64,000 bases of DNA from Xiphias gladius (lineage: Eukaryota; Chordata; Actinopteri; Istiophoriformes; Xiphiidae): the NCBI RefSeq assembly GCF_016859285.1, contig NC_053415.1, positions 812,501 through 876,500 on the forward strand, in the 5' to 3' direction. A program made the translations under genes and the position numbers. The notes beneath the pieces are model-generated. The model ran no database searches and had not been told where the DNA came from. It saw only the letters and a list, made by a program, of their open reading frames with translations. Below, one piece after another: positions 12,063 through 22,600 of this stretch (position 1 is the stretch's first letter; every line of letters starts with the position of its first letter).

Positions 12063-14405
12063 CTACTGTTTTCTTTTCCATGAGTCCACGCTACTTTTAT
12101 TCCCTGCAGACACCAGCTTCCTGTCCTTTATCAGCTCCTCCCGAGCCATAGGTTCGATGATGGCTCCCAACTGGGTGATCACCTTGGGCTTGGTCATCTT
12201 TTTAACAGTCCGCTCTGTGTTCCAAGTGCGGCCAATGGGAGAGTTGATGGTACTCTCAAACTGTGCATGGTTCTCGAAAGGAAAGGGCAGCAAATTCACC
12301 TGGTGGAGGCTGTTGGAGCTGTTTCTCTTCTCTGAGATGATGACACTGGGCAGTTGTTGATCTTTCCTGGGTGGAGGCAGTGCAGTCTTGATCCTGAACC
12401 TCCTGCGTTTGGTGTTGGATGGCTTGAGGCCCGTCCCTCCCCACTCCCCCCACCCAGGCAGTGTCAAGTCCACCACCTTAGGCTTCCCTGCATCTTCCTC
12501 CTTCCTCTTGTCCCTAAGGAAGTCTGAGATTACATCATCCCCAGCAAAGGCCTCTTTAATCAGCCCCCTCTGGTTCAGCTTTTCATCTGAGTCCTCTGAG
12601 TCCTCTGCGTCCTCAACTGTTTGAGCGAATGGGACTTGGATGACTTTTGCCTCTCTGGTGAGAACCTCTTTCAGCTCAATCCCTCTCTTCCTTTTTCTGT
12701 TTTTGCCTGCCTTTTGAGTAGCAGATGGAAGGTCGTCTGTGGCTGGGGTTGGCTGGGGCTGAACAGGTGCTTTATCAGTGGCTGACTCCACCTGACTGAG
12801 GAACTCCATATCCTCCAGAGTCCTGATCCTCATCAGCCCTTCTTCCAACTGCACTGAAGTGTCCGTGTGGCCGGCGTCTGCTGCTGCCCCAGTTTGCTCC
12901 ACTTCAGTGTCCCGAAGGCCATCTGCTATTACTTGGAAAAGGCTTGTGAACTCTGAAAGCTCCTTCTCCTCTTTGTCTGAGGCATCTAGGTCATCATCCA
13001 TGGATATTACAGATACTGTGTGAGCCTCCTCAACCTGACGCAGTTTCCTCCTGCTGTCAAACTCTCTGAGGAGTGCTTCCTCTTCCGCTTCCTCCAGCTC
13101 CTCCTCATCCTCTTCTTCTTCAGCTGTATTTCCCACCACTCCAGTCCCCTCTGCTGTAAGATCCACAATGTCACTCATCTCTTTCTCTGTGGGATCTTTA
13201 GAGAGCTTGCCTCTCATCCAGGGATTGGAAGATTCCAGTCCTTGCTCTGCATCATTCACAAAATCAGGCATCAGTTCTGCATAGCCTGCTTCCTCCTCCT
13301 CTTCCTCATTGTTCAGTGATGTCACCACCTTCTGGGTCAACTCTTTGTTCACTTCCAGCTGCTGCTGCATGGCTTTGCGAGCACCCTTGTCGTATTTGGC
13401 CATGATTGCCTTCGACTTGGCCCACTTGCCACTGTTCTGGTGCTTCAGCGACATCCTCTCCTTCATCCTGGCCAGCTCCATCTTATTCAGCTCCTCTAAG
13501 GCAGCAGCCGGGTCTATCTTCACCATCTCATCAAACTGCTTTAGGAACTCTTTACGCTTGGCCTTATTGTGCACTTTGTGGTATTTCTTGCTCTTGATCT
13601 TCCTCTCTCGCCGGGCCTTGGCCTCGTAGTAGGACTGCAGAGCCCGGGCTTTCTGCAGCTCTGCGCGGCGAAGCTTGGCCTCCTCCAGGCTCATCGCCCT
13701 AAGGGAAGCCTCCTCCGCAGGTGACAGGATGGGGTCATTGATGGGCTGCTTGTTGGCAGACAGAAGGGCAAAAATTTCCTGCTCAAGTGGGGTTTGCGCC
13801 TTCCATCCGGTCACCACCCTCTCCATGGTTTTGGGGCCAGGGGGCTCCTGGTTCAGGGGGAAGACCAGCTGCTCAACCCTCTGGTTCTGTTTGATGATTC
13901 CTTTCCACCAGGACACCTCTGTCACTGCCTTCTGAAAAGCAACATCTCTCTGGATCCTCTCACTCTCCTGCTTGCTGAGAGGGCACTCAATGGTCTTTTT
14001 ACTCTGTTGTAGCTTCCTTAGCTGCTTCTTGGTCTTGACTGGAACAGCGGGGTTTTTGTCCATGGTCCCGATGAGGTCAGACAGATCGATTTTGTCGCCC
14101 TCCCCCTCCGCGTTGACCATAAACTCAGACATCTGGACAGCCGCCTCGGATCTCTCACCCAGCTTTTTCTTCCTCTTACCCCCGAGAGCGCTGATGGCCT
14201 CGAGCAGCCTTTGGCGTTTTCGTTCATCCTTGCAAACGTCCTCCTCCTCCTCCTCCTCACTAGTGATGTTGTCATCTGCCTCATTAAATTCCTCCTCTTC
14301 GGCGTCGTAGACCTCATCTGGCTTCACCGCTGCGCTCTTCTCTGTCACTTCGGAGCTTTTTTTAAGATTCTTTTTGCCACAGCTATTATTAGAGACTTTA
14401 GCCAT
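12063..14405 (-). CDS. utp14a: UTP14 family, U3 snoRNA-associated protein 14 homologue (intronless)
   Basis: UTP14 proteins belong to the nucleolar small-subunit processome, where they bind U3 snoRNP and stimulate the helicase Dhr1/DHX37 during 18S rRNA maturation (family knowledge). One uninterrupted frame of 780 residues matches the human length of about 770. Visible features are acidic stretches near residues 35-56 and in the middle; the block SLKHQNSGKWAKSKAIMAKY near 319; AFAGDDVISDFL; and the signature DLTLPGWGEWGG near 646, followed by basic KRRRF. The start is the first ATG in frame, with A at -3 and G at +4; upstream in-frame codons include only non-ATG starts. No introns interrupt it, unlike its neighbours. 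UTP14 is known to retropose repeatedly in mammals (human UTP14C, mouse Utp14b), so this may be a retrogene, or this may simply be the gene's form in fish. No poly(A) relic or target duplication was seen. The paralogue symbol is uncertain. Confidence 0.93.
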   Translation of the reverse strand: MAKVSNNSCGKKNLKKSSEVTEKSAAVKPDEVYDAEEEEFNEADDNITSEEEEEEDVCKDERKRQRLLEAISALGGKRKKKLGERSEAAVQMSEFMVNAEGEGDKIDLSDLIGTMDKNPAVPVKTKKQLRKLQQSKKTIECPLSKQESERIQRDVAFQKAVTEVSWWKGIIKQNQRVEQLVFPLNQEPPGPKTMERVVTGWKAQTPLEQEIFALLSANKQPINDPILSPAEEASLRAMSLEEAKLRRAELQKARALQSYYEAKARRERKIKSKKYHKVHNKAKRKEFLKQFDEMVKIDPAAALEELNKMELARMKERMSLKHQNSGKWAKSKAIMAKYDKGARKAMQQQLEVNKELTQKVVTSLNNEEEEEEAGYAELMPDFVNDAEQGLESSNPWMRGKLSKDPTEKEMSDIVDLTAEGTGVVGNTAEEEEDEEELEEAEEEALLREFDSRRKLRQVEEAHTVSVISMDDDLDASDKEEKELSEFTSLFQVIADGLRDTEVEQTGAAADAGHTDTSVQLEEGLMRIRTLEDMEFLSQVESATDKAPVQPQPTPATDDLPSATQKAGKNRKRKRGIELKEVLTREAKVIQVPFAQTVEDAEDSEDSDEKLNQRGLIKEAFAGDDVISDFLRDKRKEEDAGKPKVVDLTLPGWGEWGGTGLKPSNTKRRRFRIKTALPPPRKDQQLPSVIISEKRNSSNSLHQVNLLPFPFENHAQFESTINSPIGRTWNTERTVKKMTKPKVITQLGAIIEPMAREELIKDRKLVSAGNKSSVDSWKRKQ

Positions 14406-14514
14406 GCTGAAGCAAACACTACCAGAGTAGACTGGACGGGACACACGTGTGCCGTCAACAGAGCCGTTGTCGCAAAATAGTCGGCGCAATGTCGCAATTT
14501 CGCAAAATAGCGCC

Positions 14515-14599
14515 GCCTCCTCCTCCTCCTCCTCCTCCTCCTTTCTTCTTCTTCTTCTTCTTCTTCTTCTTCTTCTTCTTCTTCTTCTTCTTCTTCTTC
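14515..14599. repeat. Compound (CCT)n-(TTC)n trinucleotide tract
   Basis: About nine CCT units pass directly into about nineteen TTC units. On the UTP14 strand this is a (GAA)n-(GGA)n polypurine tract 110 to 195 bases upstream of the start codon, hence in its promoter or 5' UTR. Between tract and gene, CGCAAAATAG occurs twice (14,471 and 14,501) in a CpG-containing stretch. Confidence 0.9.
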
Positions 14600-14879
14600 A
14601 AACAACGTAATGGTACATTTTCGCCACCAGCTGGAATTGAGTGTGGCTCGGGAATCTAACTAGATTTTCGCGGTTTCTAAGAATTCTAAGAAAGAAAACA
14701 AACGTATACTCTATCAAGTTCGTTCCCATAAGATATTGAAACAGATACATATAAGTTTATCTCCTGAACTTCTTTGTAAAAGCCCACGAAAATCAAATTT
14801 GAACTTTATTTCTCCAAGGTTTAGTATCAGTTCCCTCTTCTCAGCACCATGTTTAGACAGCAAAGTATAACATGTTATA

Positions 14880-15947
14880 AAGTTTATTTTTGTTCAAAAT
14901 TTTCATTTCATTCCTAAATTATGTTTTCCCATTTTAAATACTGTACTCTTCAATCCTGTATGACCAAACAGTAGCCTGGATATTACTGTCTCCTGCTTCT
15001 CCCTGTGCTTCTCATCATACCAACTTTCCTTTGAATTTTCTACAACCATTTTACTAATCTCTCTTCTTCCTAGTGCTTTTGCCACCTTCTTTCAATGTAT
15101 GTTTAATTCTTGTCTTCATTTCTGTTTTACTAAAGTATACTGTCAAGTCAATGTGATTCTTTTTTGTGGCTTCCTTTGCACCTTAATCAGCTAATTCATT
15201 TCTTTTCATTCCTATGTGGTGGTATCCACACAAATGTCAAACTAGTCCCATCATTTGAATTCTATATACTATTTGCTTTATCTCTATGAAAACATCTGCT
15301 CGGCCCTTTGAATGGTTGTATTTCAAGCTGGCTGGTGAAAAGCCCAAGTCAGAGCATATTGCTGCTCTCAGAGGTCTCCCATCTTCAACCCACTGCAATG
15401 CTAACAAAATCTTTCACTCATTTTCATGTTGAAATCTAGATCTATGTATGCAATACAAAGTTTTTTAGCTGAGTTCGTTGAAGCATCTGTATAAATTTGA
15501 ACATGGCTGTAATAGTTATTTTCTATATCGGTCTTTATTGTCTGGGTGTAAAATAAACTTTGTTCTTCCTGTGAAGCAATATGAAATGTACATCAAGGCC
15601 AGGAAGTATCCACTATAAAGCTTATTACAGGGATTGTAAAAAATAACTATTTTGGTAATACCATCTTTTGTCCAAACTTCAATTAATAAATTACAAATGT
15701 TTCCCTTTCCCCAAAAATCTGTATTTCTTGCTTTGACCTGCTCCGGATCTTAAAATTTGATTGATTTTGTCTGATTCTTCAATCTCTTTTTGTCCTGCTC
15801 CCTCATCATTGCTTCTGAATAAGTTATGTTGTTAACTGTTTTCACTTGTTGAATTTCCACTACCCTATTTCTGATTTCACAAACTCCATATATTACAGTC
15901 TTCTGTCTACCACAGTTACAACAGTTAGCCTTCAGAAGCTGGAGCAT
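14880..15947 (-). mobile_element. Decayed RNase H-bearing LINE (I-clade-like), internally deleted
   Basis: Minus-strand translation in shifting frames gives, in order, a piece resembling the zinc-knuckle end of LINE ORF1 (NCGRQK...CEIRNRVVEIQQVK...YSEAMM, 15,947-15,750), an RNase H start (IYTDASTNSA, near 15,490), an RNase H end (WIPPH...ELAD...AKEA, near 15,200) and the C-terminal RLLFGHTGLKSTVF type (15,085-14,903). The endonuclease and reverse transcriptase that should lie between ORF1 and RNase H do not fit in the space, so the copy is internally deleted. RNase H after RT points to I-like clades. It is full of stops and frameshifts. Confidence 0.65.
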
Positions 15948-15954
15948 TTAAAGA

Positions 15955-16330
15955 AGATAAAGTAGCAGGAACACTCTATTACAAGTACAAGTCCTGTAAA
16001 TGTACAAAAGCATTAGCAATTTAACTTTTGATTATAATTATAGATGATGTGACTGCGGGGTACCTTAATCATTAATAATACATCATAATTTATTAGATGA
16101 TTATATGGTACAATAATAATCTGAACATGAAAAGAAACAACTGACTAAAGCTGTAAAATAAACATAGTTGACTTAAAAAGTATAATATTTTCTACTGTCT
16201 GTAGTGGAGTTACATGAATTAACATAAAACGGAAATCCTTCAGTAAAGTACGAGAGAGTCTACGTTAAAAGTGTACTTAAGTACAGTACTTGAGTAAATG
16301 TTACATTTCAGCACTGACTTTAACTTTGTG
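15955..16330. repeat. Probable interspersed repeat upstream of ccdc93
   Basis: AT-rich sequence with words such as AAGTGTACTTAAGTACAGTACTTGAG and a dense ACTTAAGTA pattern, similar to the fish repeat at 36,900-37,345. Boundaries and family are uncertain. Confidence 0.35.
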
Positions 16331-16582
16331 TATAATCTTAAGAAACTAAGAATATTGATATATTTATTTCGTAATAAAAATGTATACTTTGTATACTTAC
16401 TTTACCTTTACTTACCTTTATTTATTTCTTCTGGGCAACGTTTGTAGCTGATTTTTAATTGCGCATGCATTTGGTGTTGTCTACAAGTTTGAGTTCTCGT
16501 AACCTTGTCACAAGTTTAAAATTTGTAGCCAAACTCAAAATTAGGAATGAATAACAATGAATATTTGCATGTCATATGTTGC

Positions 16583-16594
16583 GGTCATGTGACC
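16583..16594 (+). promoter_or_regulatory. E-box (M-box type) just upstream of the ccdc93 start
   Basis: GGTCATGTGACC, containing TCATGTGA, lies 27 bases before the ccdc93 ATG. TCATGTGA is a site type recognised by MITF/TFE factors. It is close enough to be in the core promoter or 5' UTR. Motif seen; role inferred. Confidence 0.35.
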
Positions 16595-16620
16595 CGTCTT
16601 CAACAATAGTTCAGTTCATC

Positions 16621-19600
16621 ATGGCGATGGCTACGTCCGTTTTCCACAGAGTGAGAACTGGGTCGAAAGTAGGCGTCCAGTACGACCAAGAAGGCAACCT
16701 CATTCAGGTAAAGATAATTTTAATCAGTTTTTAACAGTTTAACAGCTCGGCTTTACTGTAAAACAGCCTACATATGTCAACAAATAACATGGACATTGGT
16801 TAGCTAACGGTGGAATTAACGGTCGAAAAAGCTAGCTTATAACGATAGCATCGGCAGTATCACTATTTAAATGCCATTTGATCGTTAAACGTCTCCACCG
16901 TGAGTTCACAGTTTAAAGAAAAAACTAGAGACCATCTTGCGATGCGATTACAACAGCCGCGACGCCCTTTTAAATGTTGACGTTCCGACCCATGAGTACT
17001 GGGTACTCATATCATAATGTAGTAATGACCACTGAGTACTCATGGGTCGGACCACACCCATCTTCGAACTCGACCTTTATTTTGATCTCAGTGAGACACC
17101 TGTAAAGTTTCCTGAGTGTATCTTTAACGGTTGTGACGCTGTCGTGGTGACAAAATCTGTCCACAGATAGACAGACAGTATTTACACTTAAGAAATGAGT
17201 CAAAACCGCCTCTGTGGTAGTTTCCGCTACAGGTGTCTCCGGGACCACATTTTTCTATAAAGACAAACAGACTCACAAATTGAAAACAGTACCAGCCATG
17301 CTGACGCAGGTTGTAAATATGGAGCAGTGTCAGTGAAAGTCTAATAGAAGATGGAAACAGCCCCAACTTCTTCCCTCCTTCCTCAGATATCTCTTAAAGC
17401 TAGCTAAATTAAAATACTGCATCTCTGCAGCTGTGTGGGATTTATTTCCTTGCTCGAGGGTATTTCAGCAACCTGGGTGGAGATTTTTTTTTTCTACAGA
17501 GGTAGATCATGATGTGTGTTTGGCTCTCAGGTGGAAACCAGAGAGGATGAAGAGCAGAGTGTCAAGCTGGCGGAGATCCTGGACCTCCTGCTGGCAGCTG
17601 GATACTTCAGAGCCAGGATCAAAGGACTGTCACCTTTTGATAAGGTACACACGGGATATGTTTGACTTTTCACTGTGCTGTTCCCATCATGTTCTTGGGA
17701 AAACTCCCTGATTCATTCTTGCTTGTTCAGTTAACACTGATACCAACTTTGCCAAACTTGTACAATGAGTTCCAAGAAGCTTCACACTGTAGACAGTGAT
17801 TTATCACCACAGTAAAACCTCTACCCCTCACCCTGTTTCCTCCTCTCTTCTTCAGGTGGTCGGGGGTATGACCTGGTGCATCACCACATGTAACTTTGAC
17901 ATTGATGTGGATCTTCTTTTCCAAGAAAACTCAACCATCGGCCAGAAAATGTAAGCGGTTTTTCCACAGGCTGACTGTGCTTTAAGACTCCTGTATGCTG
18001 TGTGATGTTGTGCTGTCCAAGATTAAGTACTGTGGTGATGTCTTTGGCCATCAATCCAAAACAGTGATTTTAGATTGCATTGTGAGACATGTCTACTGGG
18101 AGACATTCCAGCTCATTTTGCATAACAGCACCTCAGATGGATGACTCAAGTTGATGAAAAGTATCTGCTTGCATTTTTTTGCTTTTTGCAGCATAATGCT
18201 ACGATTCGTCAGGCATTCATCTGACAACCTAACATGCATCTAAACTGACATTGTCTAGTCAGACACAGATTGTGACCAGTATATTATTTGACCCACAGTG
18301 TGACATGCAATAAACCTTCAAGGTCGTAGTTATCACAGATGTAGCCAGTCTAGGTGTAAAGCGTACATTATGACTAAAATCTGGTTTACATTGAGCTTAG
18401 TAGAGGTCACATGATCAAGGCAGTTTTGGATGTTACAGAATTTTAGAGCAGCCAGGGTGTCAGAGGTGAAAGGTATCATTTATCAGGCTACTCTCTTTAT
18501 CATTTTGTTTAACTGAATTTTATTTTCTCCACTACTTCCCCAATGTAATCTTTTAAAATATTGTGTTAAATTAATAAGTTGTTAAAGAAATGTGACGTTG
18601 TGACCTCACAATGCACATTTTTGGCCACAACTCAAGAGTTCATATGCTAATTTTGATAAAATACAATTAATACCTTTTATTACATTCCTTCACAGTCTTC
18701 ACTACATATATTATATGAATCTGGACAGACATGGATGTAAACTGCAACTTGCCTGGTTTTAACTGAGGCATACAACCACAAGGCGGTAATTCTAGTTACT
18801 CCTTATAACCTTTTAGACATTTTAGTTATTTTGCATATACAGGTGTGTCAGTTATGTAATAACAAAAAGCAAAAACTTTGCAAATTGCACATAAATCTCT
18901 TAAGGCTCCATTTGTTGTGATTCCATTGTAGAGCTTAAAGAAAAAAACTGTTTTGCATCACATTTTTATTTTCATAGTTTCGGCCCTTGTTTCAGTTGGT
19001 TTTGATAACAATGTGGTAACTGGATTTATTGCAGACAATAATTATATTATAACAGTGATGATTGTTTTCTCTCTCCTTGCAGAGCCCTGACAGAGAAAAT
19101 AGTTTCTGTTCTACCAAAGATGAAGTGTCCTCATTGGCTGGAGCCCCATCAAATCCAAGGGCTGGATTTTATCCACATTTTTCCAGTGATACAAGTAAGA
19201 GAATTGATCACAAACTGAGACTCTTTCTATATTAATATTCCACATCACTTCTTTCCATTGTCATAGTGCATTTAAAAATAGTAATAATGATTAAGTTTAA
19301 ATCATTTACTCGTGTTTTTGGTTTGTGATTTGACTTTGTAGTATTTTTTTTCTCCATCAGTGAAGTTAGACAAAGGCTCTTTTTTCATGTTTGTTTGTTT
19401 GTCTGTCAAATTTGAATGAAATTTGTATTGGCTGATAAGATTTGGCTTGTAATTTGGATCTGTAATTTCCACCTGCTTAAGGTAAGACTTCTGTATCAGC
19501 TTGTAAATGTGTTGTAATCATGTGCTGTTTTGCCAGAAAATCCAATCCTTAACAAGAAGGCCAGTTGGAGGATGGTTCAGTGTTTGCAGAGGTTTGCACT

Positions 19601-22600
19601 GTACCAAGTGGGTCCTCATTTATTCTTGTATTTGATCAGCTGTGTGTTGTGTCTCCTGCCAGTGGCTGGTGAAGCGAGCCATAGAAACAAGGGAAGAGAT
19701 GGGCGACTATGTGAGAGCGTACTCCATTTCTCAGTTCCAGAAGACCCACATCCTCCCAGATGTAAGAGTACCAGTCAGTCACAGTGCCAGAGCTTAGCAG
19801 TAGTGGCTGGTGGAGTTACATCAGGATGATGGGAAACTCAGGGAGAATGAGATAAATCTCTATTTGACCTGATGAGTAAAGCTCTTGAATATTATCAGAA
19901 ATGTTTACAGCATTTATTTGAATGCTGTAACATTGGTAGTTTTTATAAATTTGTTGATTGGGAACAGGTAGAACCAAAAATGGCTCTAAGATGCCTGGAA
20001 ATGTGAGTTGTTAGGAGTGAAAACACATACATTACCTATAATAATCCAAGGGAACTAAGACTGATCTGTTGCTAATATTATCACACACATTCATACACTT
20101 CTTAATGTGTTTTTAATGGTCCGAACAGCTTGGATTTTAGAAGCCAATTTCTGCCAGGAAAAGAAAAAAGATGGAAATTTTAGGAATGACAAAAAAATAA
20201 AAATAGTCAATGTAAATTATGAGAGTCATTGTGAGTCATAATAAGGAAACACTAAGTCAAAACAATGAAATACTAAGTCAAAATGATGAAATAGGCAGTT
20301 CAAATTATTAGATACTAAGTAAAAAAAATTATAGCATTTTATGTCTAAATTATATCTAATATAGAGGTGTGATTTTTAATAAGAAAAAATTCTGAGATAC
20401 CAATTTAAATAGTATTGACTTTCTAAGCCAAATAATGAGATACTAATAAAATAATTTAAAATAATAACAGAATAGTCAAAAGTAGGAGACAGTCAGAAAG
20501 TCAAAATTGTGACTTGCTCTCTCATATTGTGACTTACAATGTGTATTTTTTATCTTTATCAATCCTTACTTTTCATAATTCTTTTTCTAGCTGTTGTGCT
20601 CCATATCAGCAGAAAAATACAGCCAACTCATCTTGGTCAGATAATCTAAGAGAGGCAGAAATCAGATTTACAGAATTGTACTGTATCAACTAGGAATGGA
20701 TATTTCAGGCAAAAGTACTATTCAGTATCCTCAAAGAACTATTTTACCATTCTTCAGACAATAGTCGCATAAACTATTAGATTTTTTTTTATAATTTAAT
20801 GTTCAAAATTTTGAAAGTCATGACTAATCCCTAGTATCAATATATTCATTTAGCAGTATTTTGCAATTGTGTGGTAGTAATCTACCACCTTGGTTTATCA
20901 TATAAACCCTTGTATTCTAGGATGAAGAGTTTCTCCAGAGGAAAGACAAGGCTGTGAATGCAATACTGGATGTACTGGTGAGTTTCTACACCATCAGGCA
21001 TTAAAGTGGCTTCAGAAAGTATTCAAACCCCATCACTCTTTGCACACTTTATTGTGTTATAAATTTAATTTTCAATGGATATATTGAAATCTGATCAGGA
21101 TGACTCCTGAGCGCCTTCCATTGGGGGTTTTCCGTGCACGTCCAACTAGTAGGAGACCCTGGGATAGACTCAGGCATGGCCTGGGAACGACTTTGGGATC
21201 CCCCAGGAGGACCTGGAAAACATTGCTGGGGAGAGGGACGTCTGGACTACCTTACCTAAACTGCTACAAACCTGCCACATAGACCGGACTCCGGATAAGT
21301 GGCAGAAAATGGATGGATGGATGGATATTTGCCCATTAGTCTACACTCAATAACGCACAATGACAAAGTGAACACGTGTTAAGATTTTTTTGCAAAGTTG
21401 TAAAAAACCAAAAACTAAAATCTCATTTACAAAAGTATTCAGACCCTTTGCTGTTGCACAATTATGGTCAGATGCATCCTGTTTGCTTTAATTATCATTG
21501 AGATGTTTCTAGAAATGGATTTGGGTCCACCTGTGACAAACTGAATTGATTGGACATAGTTTAGAAAGACATACACCTGTGTATACAAGGCCCCAGAATT
21601 CACACTGAATGTCAGGACACTGACCAAGCCATGAAATCCAAGGAACTCTATGTAGACCTCCGCAATAAAATTGTGGCAAAGCATAGATCAGGGCAAGGGT
21701 ATAAGACCATTTCTAAAGTTTACAGTGTTCCCAGGAGCACAGGGACTTCAATTATTGTGAAATAGAAGACGTTTTGAAGTACCAGGACTTTTCCTAGAGT
21801 AGGCTGGCCAAACCAAGTAATCTGGCAAGAAGGACCTTGGTCAGGGAGGTGACTGAGAACCCAACACTCACTCTAAAGCTTCACAAGTCCTTTGCAGAGA
21901 TGGCAGAACCTGTCAGAAGGACGACCATCTTAGCAGCACTCTATCAATCAGCTGTTTATGGTAAAGTGGCTAGAAGCAAGCCACTTTGAGTAAAAGGCAT
22001 ATGACAGCACACATGGAGTTTCCAAAATGGCATTTAAAGGACTTTGAGAGCGTTTGGAAAAAGATTCTGTGGTCTGATGAGACAAAAATTGAGCCCTTTA
22101 GGCAGAACTCCAAATAATGTCTGGCAAATACCAGGCAGAACTCATCAAATGGCTAATACTGTCCCTACAGTGAAGCATGGTGGCAGCAGCATAATTCTTT
22201 TGGGGCGGGCTTCTCAGCCGGAGGGACAGGGAGACTGGTCAGAATTGAGAAGGATGAATGCAGTCAAACACAGAGAGGTCCTTGAAGAAAACCTGCTCCA
22301 GAGGTCACTTGACCTGAGACTTATGCAATGATTCACCATTCAGCATGTCAGTGACCTGAAGCATACAGCCAAGACAACGCTGGAGGGGCTTGGGGAAAAG
22401 TCTCTGACTGTTCTTGAGTGGCCCAGCCAAAGCCCAGACTTAAACCCCATAGAACATCTGTGGAGAGACCTGAATATGGCAGTTCACAGACGCTTCCCAT
22501 TCAATCTGATGGAGCTTGAGAGGATCTGTCAGGAAGAATGGGATAAACTGACCAAATCCAGGGTACCAAAGCTTGTAGGGACCTACCAAAGAAAACTTGA

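Noticed and set aside
12157..14480. Multiple plus-strand and alternate minus-strand frames over the UTP14 gene
   Set aside because: Shadows of the real minus-strand coding frame.
14406..14489. 28-residue N-terminal extension of UTP14
   Set aside because: It begins at a non-ATG codon; the first ATG (14,405) has a strong context and the protein length fits the family.
14345..14605. Frames of poly-Glu/Arg or poly-Pro/Phe by the UTP14 start
   Set aside because: Translations of the trinucleotide tract, not genes.
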